Notes under the pieces: model-generated
What the model was told of the DNA's origin: nothing
What the model saw: the letters and a program-made list of their open reading frames with translations, nothing else
Databases searched by the model: none
Translations under genes and position numbers: made by a program
Part shown: one piece after another, positions 33,812-41,913 of the stretch
How the letters are laid out: each line of letters begins with the position of its first letter
Numbering within the stretch: the first letter of the stretch is position 1
Assembly: GCF_024171925.1 (NCBI RefSeq)
Contig: NZ_JAMTCO010000010.1
Span: forward strand, 348,194-412,193
Direction of reading: 5' to 3'
DNA from: Actinokineospora diospyrosa
GTDB taxonomy: Bacteria; Actinomycetota; Actinomycetes; Mycobacteriales; Pseudonocardiaceae
Length of the DNA: 64,000 nucleotides

Positions 33812-36340
33812 TTGACCGCCGAGGCCCTCCCCGCCGAGCTGCGCCGCGCCATCGTGCAGATAGCCCGCACACCCCGACTGCTGGTCGCCTGCGACTACGA
33901 CGGGACGCTGGCCCCGATCGTCGAGATCCCCGAGAACGCCCGCCCGCACACCGAGTCGGTCGGCGCGCTGCGCTCGCTGGCCGGTCTGCACGAGACCACC
34001 GCAGCGGTCATCTCCGGTCGGGCGCTGCGCGACCTGGCGACGCTGTCGCGCCTGCCAGCCGAGGTGCACCTGGTCGGCAGCCACGGTTCCGAGTTCGACG
34101 TGGGGTTCGTGCACGCGCTCGACGCCGAGGCGCGCGACCTGCACCGCCGGATCGAGGCGGAGCTGGAGAAGCTGACCGAGGGCGCCGAGGGCGTGCACCT
34201 GGAGGTCAAGCCCGCCAGCATCGCGGTGCACGTGCGCCGCGCGGCGGCCGGGGTGGCCGAGGAGGTGCTGGGCAAGGTCCGCACCGGGCCGTGCACGTGG
34301 ACCGGGGTCCAGGTGACCGAGGGCAAGGCGGTCATCGAGCTCGCGGTGGTCCAGACCGACAAGGGCCACGCGCTCGACGTCTTGCGCCACCAGGCAGGCG
34401 CGACCGCCGCGGTCTTCGTCGGCGACGACGTGACCGACGAGAAGGCGTTCGCCCGGCTGCAGGGCCCCGACCTCGGCGTGAAGGTCGGCGACGGCGAGAC
34501 GCTCGCCGGGTACCGCATCGACGACCCGGTGTCCGTCGCGACCATGCTGGCGCTGCTGCTCGAGGAGCGGCGCAACTGGCTCTACGGCGGGCAGGCGCCG
34601 CCGATCGAGCGGCTGTCCATGGTGGCCAACGAGCGCTCGGTCGCGCTGGTCACCCCGGACGCACGGCTCACCTGGCTGTGCCACCCGGAGCCGGACTCGG
34701 CCGCGGTGTTCGCCGACCTGCTCGGCGGTCCGACGGCCGGGCACTTCTCGGTGTCCCCCGAACGTGGCGGATTGCCGCTGGGGCAACGGTACCTGCCGGG
34801 CACGATGACGGTGGAGACCCGCTGGTCGGGCCTGCTGGTCACCGACTACCTCGAGCACGACGTGCCCGCGCACCGCACCGACCTGACCCGGGTGCTGTCC
34901 GGCTCGTCGGCCGCGGTCGTGGAGTTCGCGCCCCGACCGGAGTTCGGCCAGGTGCAGGTGCGGCTGGAGGCGACGCCGGACGGGCTGCTGGTGCTGGGCA
35001 CCTCGGACCCGATCGCGCTGCGCGCCCCCGGTGTGGTCTGGGAGATCACCAGCGACGGGCAGGTGGACTCGGCGCGCGCGGTCGTGCAGCCGACCCCGGA
35101 CGCGCCGGTGGTGTTCGAACTGCGCTGCGGCACCAGGGACCTGTCCGCGCACCCGGTCGCCGAGGCGCAGCGCAAGTCCCGCGCGGCGGCGTACTGGACC
35201 GAGTGGCTGGACACGCTCGTGCTGCCACCGGTGGAGAAGGACCTGGTCGCCCGCTCGGCGCTGACCCTGCGCGGCCTGTGCCACAGCGAGACCGGCGCGA
35301 TCATGGCCGCGGCCACCACCTCGCTGCCCGAGGAGATCGGCGGCATCCGCAACTGGGACTACCGGTACTGCTGGCTGCGCGACGCGTCGATGACGGCGAA
35401 GGCGCTGGTGTCGCTGGGGTCCACTGTGGAGGCCGAGGCGTTCCTGGGCTGGGTGCACGGGGTGCTCGCCACCATCCCCGGCCCGGAGCGGCTGCACCCG
35501 CTGTACACCATCGCGGGCACGACGCTGGGCCCGGAAGCGGTGATCGACACGCTGCCCGGGTACGCCGGTTCGCGACCGGTGCGGGTCGGCAACCTGGCCA
35601 ACCAGCAGGTGCAGCTGGACGTGTTCGGGCCGGTGGTCGACCTGGTCGCGGCGCTCGCCGAGGTCAAGGGGTCGCTCTCGGATGGTGACTGGGCGATGGT
35701 CGAGGCGATGGCCGAGGCGGTCACCCGGCGCTGGCACGAGCCCGACCACGGCATCTGGGAGGAGCGGCACCGCCCGCGCCACCACGTGTACTCGAAGGTC
35801 ATGTGCTGGCTGACCATCGACCGCGCGATCAAGCTCGCCGAGGCCCACGACCGGGCGGTGCACGCCGACTGGCCCGGCCTGCGCGACACCATCGCCGCGG
35901 ACGTGCTCACCAACGGCTGGAACGACGAGGTCCGCTCGTTCACCACCGCCTACGACGGCACCGACCTGGACGCGGCCACCCTGATGATCGGCATGGTCGG
36001 CCTCATCGACCCCACCGACGAGCGGTTCCAGGCCACCGTGACCGCCACCGAGGCCGAACTGCGCTCCGGCTCCACCGTCTACCGCTACCACCGCGACGAC
36101 GGCCTGCCCGGCGACGAGGGCGGCTTCCACATCTGCGCGGCCTGGATGATCGAGGCCTACCTGCTCACCGGCCGCCGCCCGGAGGCCGAGGACCTGTTCG
36201 CCCAGATCGTGAACGCGGCGGGACCGACCGGGTTGCTGCCGGAGGAGTACGACCCGGTGGCGGAGCGCTCGTTGGGCAACCACCCGCAGGCGTACTCGCA
36301 CCTCGGTTTGATCCGCTGCGCGCAACTGCTTTCCGCTTAA
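33812..36340 (+). CDS. Fusion of trehalose-6-phosphate phosphatase (OtsB) and GH15 trehalase/glucoamylase
   Basis: 842 residues. Residues 1-250 are a HAD phosphatase of the OtsB type: LLVACDYDGTLAPI (D28, D30), AVISGRALRDL, HLVGSHGSEFDVG, LEVKPASIAVHVR and VFVGDDVTDEKAF. From about residue 265, a GH15 module starts (LSMVANERSVALVTPDARLT). It has the typical GGIRNWDYRYCWLRDASMTA near 510 and GLLPEEYDPVAERSLGNHPQ near the C-terminus, where the catalytic acids lie. Mycobacterial GH15 trehalases share this type of domain. One chain could thus make trehalose from T6P and hydrolyse it. TTG start at 33812 after AAGGAGA. A clear terminator follows. Confidence 0.92.
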   Translation: MTAEALPAELRRAIVQIARTPRLLVACDYDGTLAPIVEIPENARPHTESVGALRSLAGLHETTAAVISGRALRDLATLSRLPAEVHLVGSHGSEFDVGFVHALDAEARDLHRRIEAELEKLTEGAEGVHLEVKPASIAVHVRRAAAGVAEEVLGKVRTGPCTWTGVQVTEGKAVIELAVVQTDKGHALDVLRHQAGATAAVFVGDDVTDEKAFARLQGPDLGVKVGDGETLAGYRIDDPVSVATMLALLLEERRNWLYGGQAPPIERLSMVANERSVALVTPDARLTWLCHPEPDSAAVFADLLGGPTAGHFSVSPERGGLPLGQRYLPGTMTVETRWSGLLVTDYLEHDVPAHRTDLTRVLSGSSAAVVEFAPRPEFGQVQVRLEATPDGLLVLGTSDPIALRAPGVVWEITSDGQVDSARAVVQPTPDAPVVFELRCGTRDLSAHPVAEAQRKSRAAAYWTEWLDTLVLPPVEKDLVARSALTLRGLCHSETGAIMAAATTSLPEEIGGIRNWDYRYCWLRDASMTAKALVSLGSTVEAEAFLGWVHGVLATIPGPERLHPLYTIAGTTLGPEAVIDTLPGYAGSRPVRVGNLANQQVQLDVFGPVVDLVAALAEVKGSLSDGDWAMVEAMAEAVTRRWHEPDHGIWEERHRPRHHVYSKVMCWLTIDRAIKLAEAHDRAVHADWPGLRDTIAADVLTNGWNDEVRSFTTAYDGTDLDAATLMIGMVGLIDPTDERFQATVTATEAELRSGSTVYRYHRDDGLPGDEGGFHICAAWMIEAYLLTGRRPEAEDLFAQIVNAAGPTGLLPEEYDPVAERSLGNHPQAYSHLGLIRCAQLLSA

Positions 36341-36356
36341 CCCGCGTTACTACTTC

Positions 36357-36394
36357 CGAGGGGTGGACCGAGAACCGGTCCACCCCTCGTTTGT
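36357..36394 (+). terminator. Rho-independent terminator of the trehalose operon
   Basis: CGAGGGGTGGACC pairs perfectly with GGTCCACCCCTCG (13 bp) across a 7-base loop and is followed by TTTGTT. It starts 17 bp after the stop codon of the fusion gene. Confidence 0.88.
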
Positions 36395-36529
36395 TCACTG
36401 TCGGTCAAAGTACGCCGAACCACTGATGACCCGAACGGTGCAGGGCGGACGAAAAACCGCCAACGGCGGGCTTTTCGCCACACAGCGTTGCTACTCTCTC
36501 CCCGCACCGCACCGTCGAGGGGGATTCCC

Positions 36530-36961
36530 ATGCCAGATGGCGACATAGCGGCGTCCGTCGACCGGCAGATCAGCGTGCAGGTGGGCAAGGGCCCGGTGCT
36601 GACGTACCAACTCCCCAGCGAAGTCGCCAGCGGCAGCGGCAGGAGCGGCCACTTCCAGTTCGAAAGCATCTCAGCGCTCGACGCGCTCATCGCCCGGTGG
36701 CACGTCGTCCTGACCAAGATCTCCGCGAACGCCAGGACTCTGGAAGAGAGCCACGAAACGATCCGCCCACCGGCGGGCGATGGCATGAGCGCCAATGAGG
36801 TCAACGCAACGAAGTTCAGCGTGCAGTCGGCCCTCGACCACAATATCCAGATGCATGAGTACACCAAGGCGTATCTGGAAAAGCTCATCGCCGCACGCAA
36901 TGCGTACGCGGCGACCGAGGCGCGGAACACCGTGATCGTCCGCACCTCGGAAGGACGCTGA
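36530..36961 (+). CDS. Hypothetical 143-residue protein, ESX-accessory context
   Basis: ATG at 36530 after GAGGGGG. MPDGDIAASVDRQISVQVGK, then LDALIARWHVVLTKISANAR and a helical hairpin ending EYTKAYLEKLIAARNAYAAT. The all-helical, roughly 100-residue core with a mid-turn resembles WXG100-like or PE-like partners in shape, but no true W-x-G is present (I read RWHV). It is one base from the DUF3558 lipoprotein gene and just ahead of a PPE-like gene and espG. That order points to an ESX/type VII substrate or its helper. No signal peptide. Confidence 0.75.
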   Translation: MPDGDIAASVDRQISVQVGKGPVLTYQLPSEVASGSGRSGHFQFESISALDALIARWHVVLTKISANARTLEESHETIRPPAGDGMSANEVNATKFSVQSALDHNIQMHEYTKAYLEKLIAARNAYAATEARNTVIVRTSEGR

Positions 36962-36962
36962 C

Positions 36963-37541
36963 GTGCGCCGCTACATGATCGTTGTCGGGATGGTGACGGC
37001 CGCGCTGCTGGCCGCCTGTTCCGAGCCGGGCACGCCCGTAGCAGGCTCATCCGGCACACCGAGCCCGACGACCAGCGATACCGACGGGGCATCGCTGAAG
37101 GTGAAAGATCCCATTGAACCGGGGCGATTCCTCGCCGAGCCGTGCGCGGTCCTCACCAGGGCCCAGTCGACCGGCCTGGGCTGGGAAGCCGAAGGCACCC
37201 CGCACAAGGCGGGGCAGAAGAACGCGTCCTGCGATTGGGACACCAAAGACCTGGCGAACTACTCTTTCGGCTGGCTCGACGAGTACAACCAGAGCATTAC
37301 CGACACGTACCGGGTATTCAAGGACAATTCGGCGTACTTCGAGCCGATTTCAATCGACGGATACCCCGCCGTTTTCCATTCCGGCACCGACAACCGTCAA
37401 CGCGGCCATTGCAACTTGGTTGTGGGAATTCGTGACAACCTCACCTTCCACGTCAGCGCGCTCGGCGGACCGGGACCAGAGGCGTGCGAGACGTTGCGCG
37501 AAATGGCGACCCTGGCGATCACCAACCTGAAAGCGGGGTAG
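36963..37541 (+). CDS. DUF3558 family lipoprotein
   Basis: 192 residues. Signal peptide and lipobox MVTAALLAACSEPG, with C19 as the lipidation site, then a Ser/Thr/Pro-rich spacer. The DUF3558 core follows (DPIEPGRFLAEPCAVLTRAQ, SCDWDTKDLANYSFGWLDEY, GHCNLVVGIRDNLTFHVSAL). Four Cys beyond the lipobox probably form two disulfides. DUF3558 lipoproteins commonly sit in ESX-associated clusters of Pseudonocardiaceae. GTG start at 36963, one base after the previous stop; the next gene begins 3 bp after its stop. Confidence 0.88.
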   Translation: MRRYMIVVGMVTAALLAACSEPGTPVAGSSGTPSPTTSDTDGASLKVKDPIEPGRFLAEPCAVLTRAQSTGLGWEAEGTPHKAGQKNASCDWDTKDLANYSFGWLDEYNQSITDTYRVFKDNSAYFEPISIDGYPAVFHSGTDNRQRGHCNLVVGIRDNLTFHVSALGGPGPEACETLREMATLAITNLKAG

Positions 37542-37544
37542 GCC

Positions 37545-38846
37545 GTGGACCTGATGGCCTGGTTCAAGGGGTTGACCGGCGAGGAGATCTACGCGAACTT
37601 CCACAACGGCGCGGGTACCAGGCCACTGGAGCGCGCAGCGGAAACGGTAGCCCAGGTCGCCCAGCAGTACGGCGAGGTCGCCGGAGAAATCGCGCAGATC
37701 ACGCGAACGATGGAAGAGGCTTGGTCTGGAGCGGCCAGCGGTGCGGCGATGCGGGGCGCTGAGCCGCTCGAGGCGGAGCACGATGCCGCGGCGTCCGAGT
37801 TGACCAAGGTGCAGAGCGTGACCATGGACCAGGTGGCGTTGTTCAACGGGATCAAGAGGGTGGTGCAGCCGATCCCTCCCATGCCGCAACAGCCGGGCTG
37901 GTGGGACAACCTGACCACCTTTGGTCGGGCAGCGCTGACCTACGAGGCCGAGACGGCCCGGTACAACACCGCGAACAAGATCAACGTCGATGCGATGCGG
38001 GTGTACGAGGACCAGACGACCAGCAACGCCTCGGCCATGCCCACCTCGTTCGGGGCCACAGCGATCGACCGGCCCGGGGTCGTGGAAACGCCACCGACGC
38101 CACCGGCCGAACCGGTACCCCCGACACGGGTCCGACCGCCGGTGCCGGTTCGGAACCGGGTGGCAGCCACCCACGAGCCCGTCGTGACCCGGGCGCCTGC
38201 CCGGTCGGGGACCGAGCAGCAGCGGGTCGGTACCGGCGAAGTCCAGGCGCACCAACAGCAGCGGACGGATCCGAGTCAGGTCGCGCCGCGGCCGCCTGCG
38301 GTGGCTCCGCGGCCGGGCCCGAATCCGGGACAGCTGCCCGGGTATCCGCCGCCAGGTGTGCGGCCGCCGGTCGTCGTGCTGCCGCCGGTGCGGATGCCGG
38401 GTGGTGGGTCTACGACGGGGTCGGTGGGGACCACCGGTGGGCGGTTCGGGGGTGGTGGCGGCCAGCCGGGGCAGCAGGGCGCCGGGAGCCACAGTGGACA
38501 GCGGGTGCCGACCGGGACCGAGCAAGGGCGCGGTTTCTCGGCCCGCGGGCTCGGGGCCGAGGCGGGACGCGGGTTTGGGGCCGAGGCGGGACGCGGGTTC
38601 GGGCCGGAGGGGGCCAGGACGGGCGTGGGGCCGACCGAGGGCGTTCGAGGGTCCGGGGTGTCCGAAGGGGCAAGGGGAGCGGGCCAGGGACGAGCGGGCG
38701 GCGGGTTGCCGACGGGCGGGGGAGGTGCGGCCGGACCGGGGGAAGACGACCTGGAGCGATCGGCGCCCGCGTACCTCGTCGTGCCGGATCCCGAGGCGCT
38801 GTTCGGGACCGACGCGGTCACCGCTCCCCCGGTCATCGGTGAGTGA
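37545..38846 (+). CDS. PPE/WXG100-like ESX-associated protein with Pro/Gly-rich tail
   Basis: 433 residues. The N-terminal 150 residues are helical, with a W-S-G turn at 60-62 (MEEAWSGAASGAAMR), as in WXG100/PPE-type helical hairpins. Residues about 165-395 are low-complexity Pro, Arg, Gly and Gln, including short tandem units (GLGAEAGRGFGAEAGRGFG). A defined C-terminal tail, APAYLVVPDPEALFGTDAVT, closes the protein; this kind of tail recurs in PPE-like proteins of this family. Transcribed with the lipoprotein and an EspG-like chaperone, it is probably a type VII secretion substrate bound by EspG. GTG start at 37545. Confidence 0.82.
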   Translation: MDLMAWFKGLTGEEIYANFHNGAGTRPLERAAETVAQVAQQYGEVAGEIAQITRTMEEAWSGAASGAAMRGAEPLEAEHDAAASELTKVQSVTMDQVALFNGIKRVVQPIPPMPQQPGWWDNLTTFGRAALTYEAETARYNTANKINVDAMRVYEDQTTSNASAMPTSFGATAIDRPGVVETPPTPPAEPVPPTRVRPPVPVRNRVAATHEPVVTRAPARSGTEQQRVGTGEVQAHQQQRTDPSQVAPRPPAVAPRPGPNPGQLPGYPPPGVRPPVVVLPPVRMPGGGSTTGSVGTTGGRFGGGGGQPGQQGAGSHSGQRVPTGTEQGRGFSARGLGAEAGRGFGAEAGRGFGPEGARTGVGPTEGVRGSGVSEGARGAGQGRAGGGLPTGGGGAAGPGEDDLERSAPAYLVVPDPEALFGTDAVTAPPVIGE

Positions 38847-38849
38847 CCG

Positions 38850-39575
38850 TTGCTGGACAGACCGCTGGAGTTGTCCGTGCACGCGGTGCAGCGCATCGCC
38901 CGGGTCGAGGAACTCGGCGAACTGCACGTGACCCTGGCGCCCACCCCGGTGTGGCTGCCCAGGGACGAGGAGCGGGCGCAGGACGCCGCTGCGCTGCGCG
39001 CGCTCGCCGAACTGGGCGAAGTGGACAGCCGGGGGCGGGTCGACCCCGACCTGCGGGCGACCCTGGCGCTGCTGTGCCGCCCGCGCACCGAGTTCTACGG
39101 GTGGATCACCAGCGGTGACCGCACGATCGCCGCCCTGGCCGCCGCGGCCGGGCGGGACGCCGTGCTGGCCGTGCGGGTGGGCGAGACCCTCCACTTGCGA
39201 CAAATCGACCCCGACCGCCTGCCGGACGCGCTCGTCGCCCAGGTGCCGGACGCCGCGCCCGGGCGCGGCCAGGCGATCACCGTCACCCCGGCCGAGCCCT
39301 CGACCCGCCAGTACACGACGACGTCCAGGGCAGCCCCGGAACTCGCGTTGGCGCAACGGATCGCGAGCTTGCCGACGACCGGCGGCGGGCAGCTGTACGT
39401 GGCCGTGCGCGACAACCACAACCGGCGGACCGCGGTGCCGCAGCCGGTGCGCTACGCCGACACCAGCGGGGGTCGCTGGCTCAACCTCACCCTGCCCGGC
39501 AACCGGGTGCTCATCGCCCCGGCGAGCAAACCCGCGCTGGCCAAGCGGTTGCGCGACCTGCACCAGGGCTTATAA
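38850..39575 (+). CDS. ESX secretion-associated protein EspG-like
   Basis: 241 residues. Recognised by the EspG pattern: LELSVHAVQRIARVEELGEL near the N-terminus, the central RPRTEFYGWITSGDRTIAAL, AVRVGETLHLRQIDPDRLPD, and a C-terminal VRYADTSGGRWLNLT...PASKPALAKRLRDL. EspG chaperones bind PE-PPE pairs in the cytosol and deliver them to the ESX translocon. The TTG at 38850 is 3 bp after the PPE-like stop, so the two are co-expressed. No eccB/C/D/E or mycP gene is in the window, so this is a satellite cluster that depends on a core elsewhere. Confidence 0.85.
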   Translation: MLDRPLELSVHAVQRIARVEELGELHVTLAPTPVWLPRDEERAQDAAALRALAELGEVDSRGRVDPDLRATLALLCRPRTEFYGWITSGDRTIAALAAAAGRDAVLAVRVGETLHLRQIDPDRLPDALVAQVPDAAPGRGQAITVTPAEPSTRQYTTTSRAAPELALAQRIASLPTTGGGQLYVAVRDNHNRRTAVPQPVRYADTSGGRWLNLTLPGNRVLIAPASKPALAKRLRDLHQGL

Positions 39576-39673
39576 GTCGCCTGACATTCACGCTGGGTTC
39601 ATGTCCCGTCCGCGCAATCCCCCGTCGTAGGGGTTGTGGGCCGGGGATGATCGGCCCAGCGAGGAGGGGGCGC

Positions 39674-40765
39674 ATGAAACGTCGGATCAGCATCGGTCTG
39701 GCTGTGGTGTTGCTCGCGGCGGTCGTGGCGGCGATCGTCTTCGGCTCGGGCGGTGACGAGGGCACCCCGGCAGACCAGGCCCAGGTGGTGCGGGGCGTCG
39801 GCGGTTCGGAGAAGGCGGCGTTCTTCGCCGACCCGCGGGTCGGCGAGGCGTTCGGCAAGCACGGTCTGCGGGTCGAGTTCGACGCCGCGGGCTCGCGGCA
39901 GATCGCGACCGCGGTGGACCTCGGCCCGTACGACTTCGCGTTCCCGTCGTCGCGCCCGGCCGCCCAGCGGATCGCGGTCGACAAGAAGGTCACCAAGTCG
40001 TACACGCCGTTCCGGTCGCCGATGGCGGTGGCGACGTTCGCGCCGATCGCCGACCTGCTGACCGCCCAGGGCGCGGTGCACAAGGGCCTCGGCGAGTACC
40101 AGGTGCTCGACGTGGCCAAGTACCTGGAGCTGACCGCCACCGGCACCCGCTGGGACCAGTTGCCCGGCAACACCGCCTACCCGGTGCGCAAGAACGTGCT
40201 GATCACGACCACGGACCCGCGCGACTCCAACTCCGCGGCCATGTACCTGGCGCTGACGTCGTACGTGCTCAACGGCAACGCCGTCGTCAGCACCCCGGAC
40301 GCCGAGGCGAAGGTGCTGCCCACGGCGGCGAAGTTGTTCATCGACCAGGGTTACACGCAGAACAGCAGCGAGGGCCCGTTCGAGGACTACCTGGCCGCGG
40401 GCATGGGCAAGGCGCCGCTGGTGTTCATCTACGAGTCGCAGTTCCTGGACCGGCAACTGCGCGGCGACGGCTCGATCCGACCGGACATGCGGCTGCTGTA
40501 CCCGCAGCCGACCCTGCTCTCCGAGCACACCCTGGTGCCGCTCAAGGGCAACGGCGACCGGGTCGGCGAGCTGCTGACCACCGACCCGGGCCTCAAGCGG
40601 CTCGCGGCCGAGTTCGGCTTCCGCACCGACGACCCCAAGACGTTCCTGGACGTGGTCGCGGGCAAGAAGCTCAACGCCCCGGCCGACCTGCTCGCCCAGG
40701 CCGACGTGCCCAGCTACGAGACGCTGGAGCGGCTGCTCACCGAGATCGCGAGGCACTACCGGTGA
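39674..40765 (+). CDS. Extracellular substrate-binding-like protein, membrane anchored
   Basis: 363 residues. An N-terminal transmembrane or signal segment (ISIGLAVVLLAAVVAAIVFG) is followed by a periplasmic-binding-like fold: VRGVGGSEKAAFFADPRVGE, FDAAGSRQIATAVDLGPYDF, NVLITTTDPRDSNSAAMYLA and LLYPQPTLLSEHTLVPLKGN. The N-terminal lobe resembles that of the VWA lipoprotein two genes downstream, so the two are probably paralogues. ATG at 39674 after GAGGAGGGG. Its stop overlaps the TelA start by 4 bp (GTGA). There is no ABC permease nearby, so transport is unlikely; a ligand-sensing or structural role with TelA is inferred. Confidence 0.82.
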   Translation: MKRRISIGLAVVLLAAVVAAIVFGSGGDEGTPADQAQVVRGVGGSEKAAFFADPRVGEAFGKHGLRVEFDAAGSRQIATAVDLGPYDFAFPSSRPAAQRIAVDKKVTKSYTPFRSPMAVATFAPIADLLTAQGAVHKGLGEYQVLDVAKYLELTATGTRWDQLPGNTAYPVRKNVLITTTDPRDSNSAAMYLALTSYVLNGNAVVSTPDAEAKVLPTAAKLFIDQGYTQNSSEGPFEDYLAAGMGKAPLVFIYESQFLDRQLRGDGSIRPDMRLLYPQPTLLSEHTLVPLKGNGDRVGELLTTDPGLKRLAAEFGFRTDDPKTFLDVVAGKKLNAPADLLAQADVPSYETLERLLTEIARHYR

Positions 40766-41913
40766 GCGGACTCGCGTTGACCCCGCCCGATCCGGTCGCC
40801 CCGGTCCCGCTCGACCGGGCAGCCGGGCTCATCCCGGTCGACGACGCGACCCGGGTGGCGGCCGTCGCGAAGGCCGAGCGGTTCACCGCGGAGCTGACCG
40901 CGCTCGACCCGCGCTCCCCCGGCTTCACCGACAAGGTCGACGACCTGCTCGCGCTCGGCGAGGCCGACATGCGCGTCGCCGCCGGTATCGCCACCGCGCT
41001 GCTGGACCGGTCGGTCGGCACGCTGGCGACCGCGCAGGGCGGCTCCCAGCAACGGATCACCACGAGCCTGGTCGAGTTGCGCCGCACGGTCACCGAGCTG
41101 GACCCGGGTGGCGTGCCGCTTCAGCGCAAGCTGTTCGGCGTGATCCCGTTGGGCAACAGCGGGAAGCGGCTGCTCGACCGGTACCAGGCCGCGCACGCGC
41201 CGATCAACCAGCTCATCGTCGACCTGCGCACCCGCCAGGACCAGCTGCGCCGGGACAACGCCGCGATCAAGGGCGAGCGGGCACGGCTGTGGGAGAACAT
41301 GGCCCGGTTGGCCGAGTCGGCCGCCTTCGCCGAGGCGCTGGACGCCGCGATCGACCGGCAGGCCGGGATCTTCGACCTCGCCGACCCGACCGCGGCCACC
41401 TCGTTGCGCGCCGACGTGCTGCTGCCGGTGCGGCAACGGCACCAGGACATCCTCACCCAGCTCGCGGTCAGCGCCCAGGGGCATCTCGCGCTGGACCTGT
41501 TGCGGCGCAACAACGACGAGCTGATCCGCGGCGTGGAGCGCGCCTGCACGACCACCGTGGCGGCGTTGCGGATCGCGCTGGTGGTCAGCGGCGGTCTGGC
41601 CAACCAGCGCGCGGTGCTGGACGAGATCGACGCGTTGCGCGGCACCACCGACGAGCTGATGCGGGTCAACAGCACGCTGCTCGAGCAGCACACGACCCAG
41701 ATCCAGCAGGCGGCCGGGGATCCGGCGGTCGGCGTGGCGACCATCCGCGAGTCGTTCGACCAGATCCTGCGCGCCATCGACGCGGTGGACCAGTTCCGGG
41801 CGGGCGCGACGGTGAACATGGCCACCACGGTCGCCTCGCTCACCGGGGAACTGCGCCGCACCACTGAGCACTTGCGCCGCTCACACGACAGCGAGACCGG
41901 GGGACAACCATGA
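40762..41913 (+). CDS. TelA family (toxic anion resistance) protein
   Basis: 383 residues, almost fully helical. Family markers are FTDKVDDLLALGEADMRVAA, DPGGVPLQRKLFGVIPLGN, the RYQAAHAPINQLIVDLRTRQ coiled-coil, ELIRGVERACTTTVAALRIA and QRAVLDEIDALRGTTDELMR. TelA/KlaA proteins are linked to tellurite and general stress systems and often occur with XpaC; the biochemical activity is not established. The gene overlaps both neighbours by 4 bp (40762-40765 and 41910-41913), so expression with both is tightly coupled. Confidence 0.9.
   Translation: MSGLALTPPDPVAPVPLDRAAGLIPVDDATRVAAVAKAERFTAELTALDPRSPGFTDKVDDLLALGEADMRVAAGIATALLDRSVGTLATAQGGSQQRITTSLVELRRTVTELDPGGVPLQRKLFGVIPLGNSGKRLLDRYQAAHAPINQLIVDLRTRQDQLRRDNAAIKGERARLWENMARLAESAAFAEALDAAIDRQAGIFDLADPTAATSLRADVLLPVRQRHQDILTQLAVSAQGHLALDLLRRNNDELIRGVERACTTTVAALRIALVVSGGLANQRAVLDEIDALRGTTDELMRVNSTLLEQHTTQIQQAAGDPAVGVATIRESFDQILRAIDAVDQFRAGATVNMATTVASLTGELRRTTEHLRRSHDSETGGQP

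Noticed and set aside
32339-36325. 1328-codon open frame on the minus strand
   Set aside because: It is antisense to otsA and the OtsB-GH15 fusion, both of which have complete family motifs.
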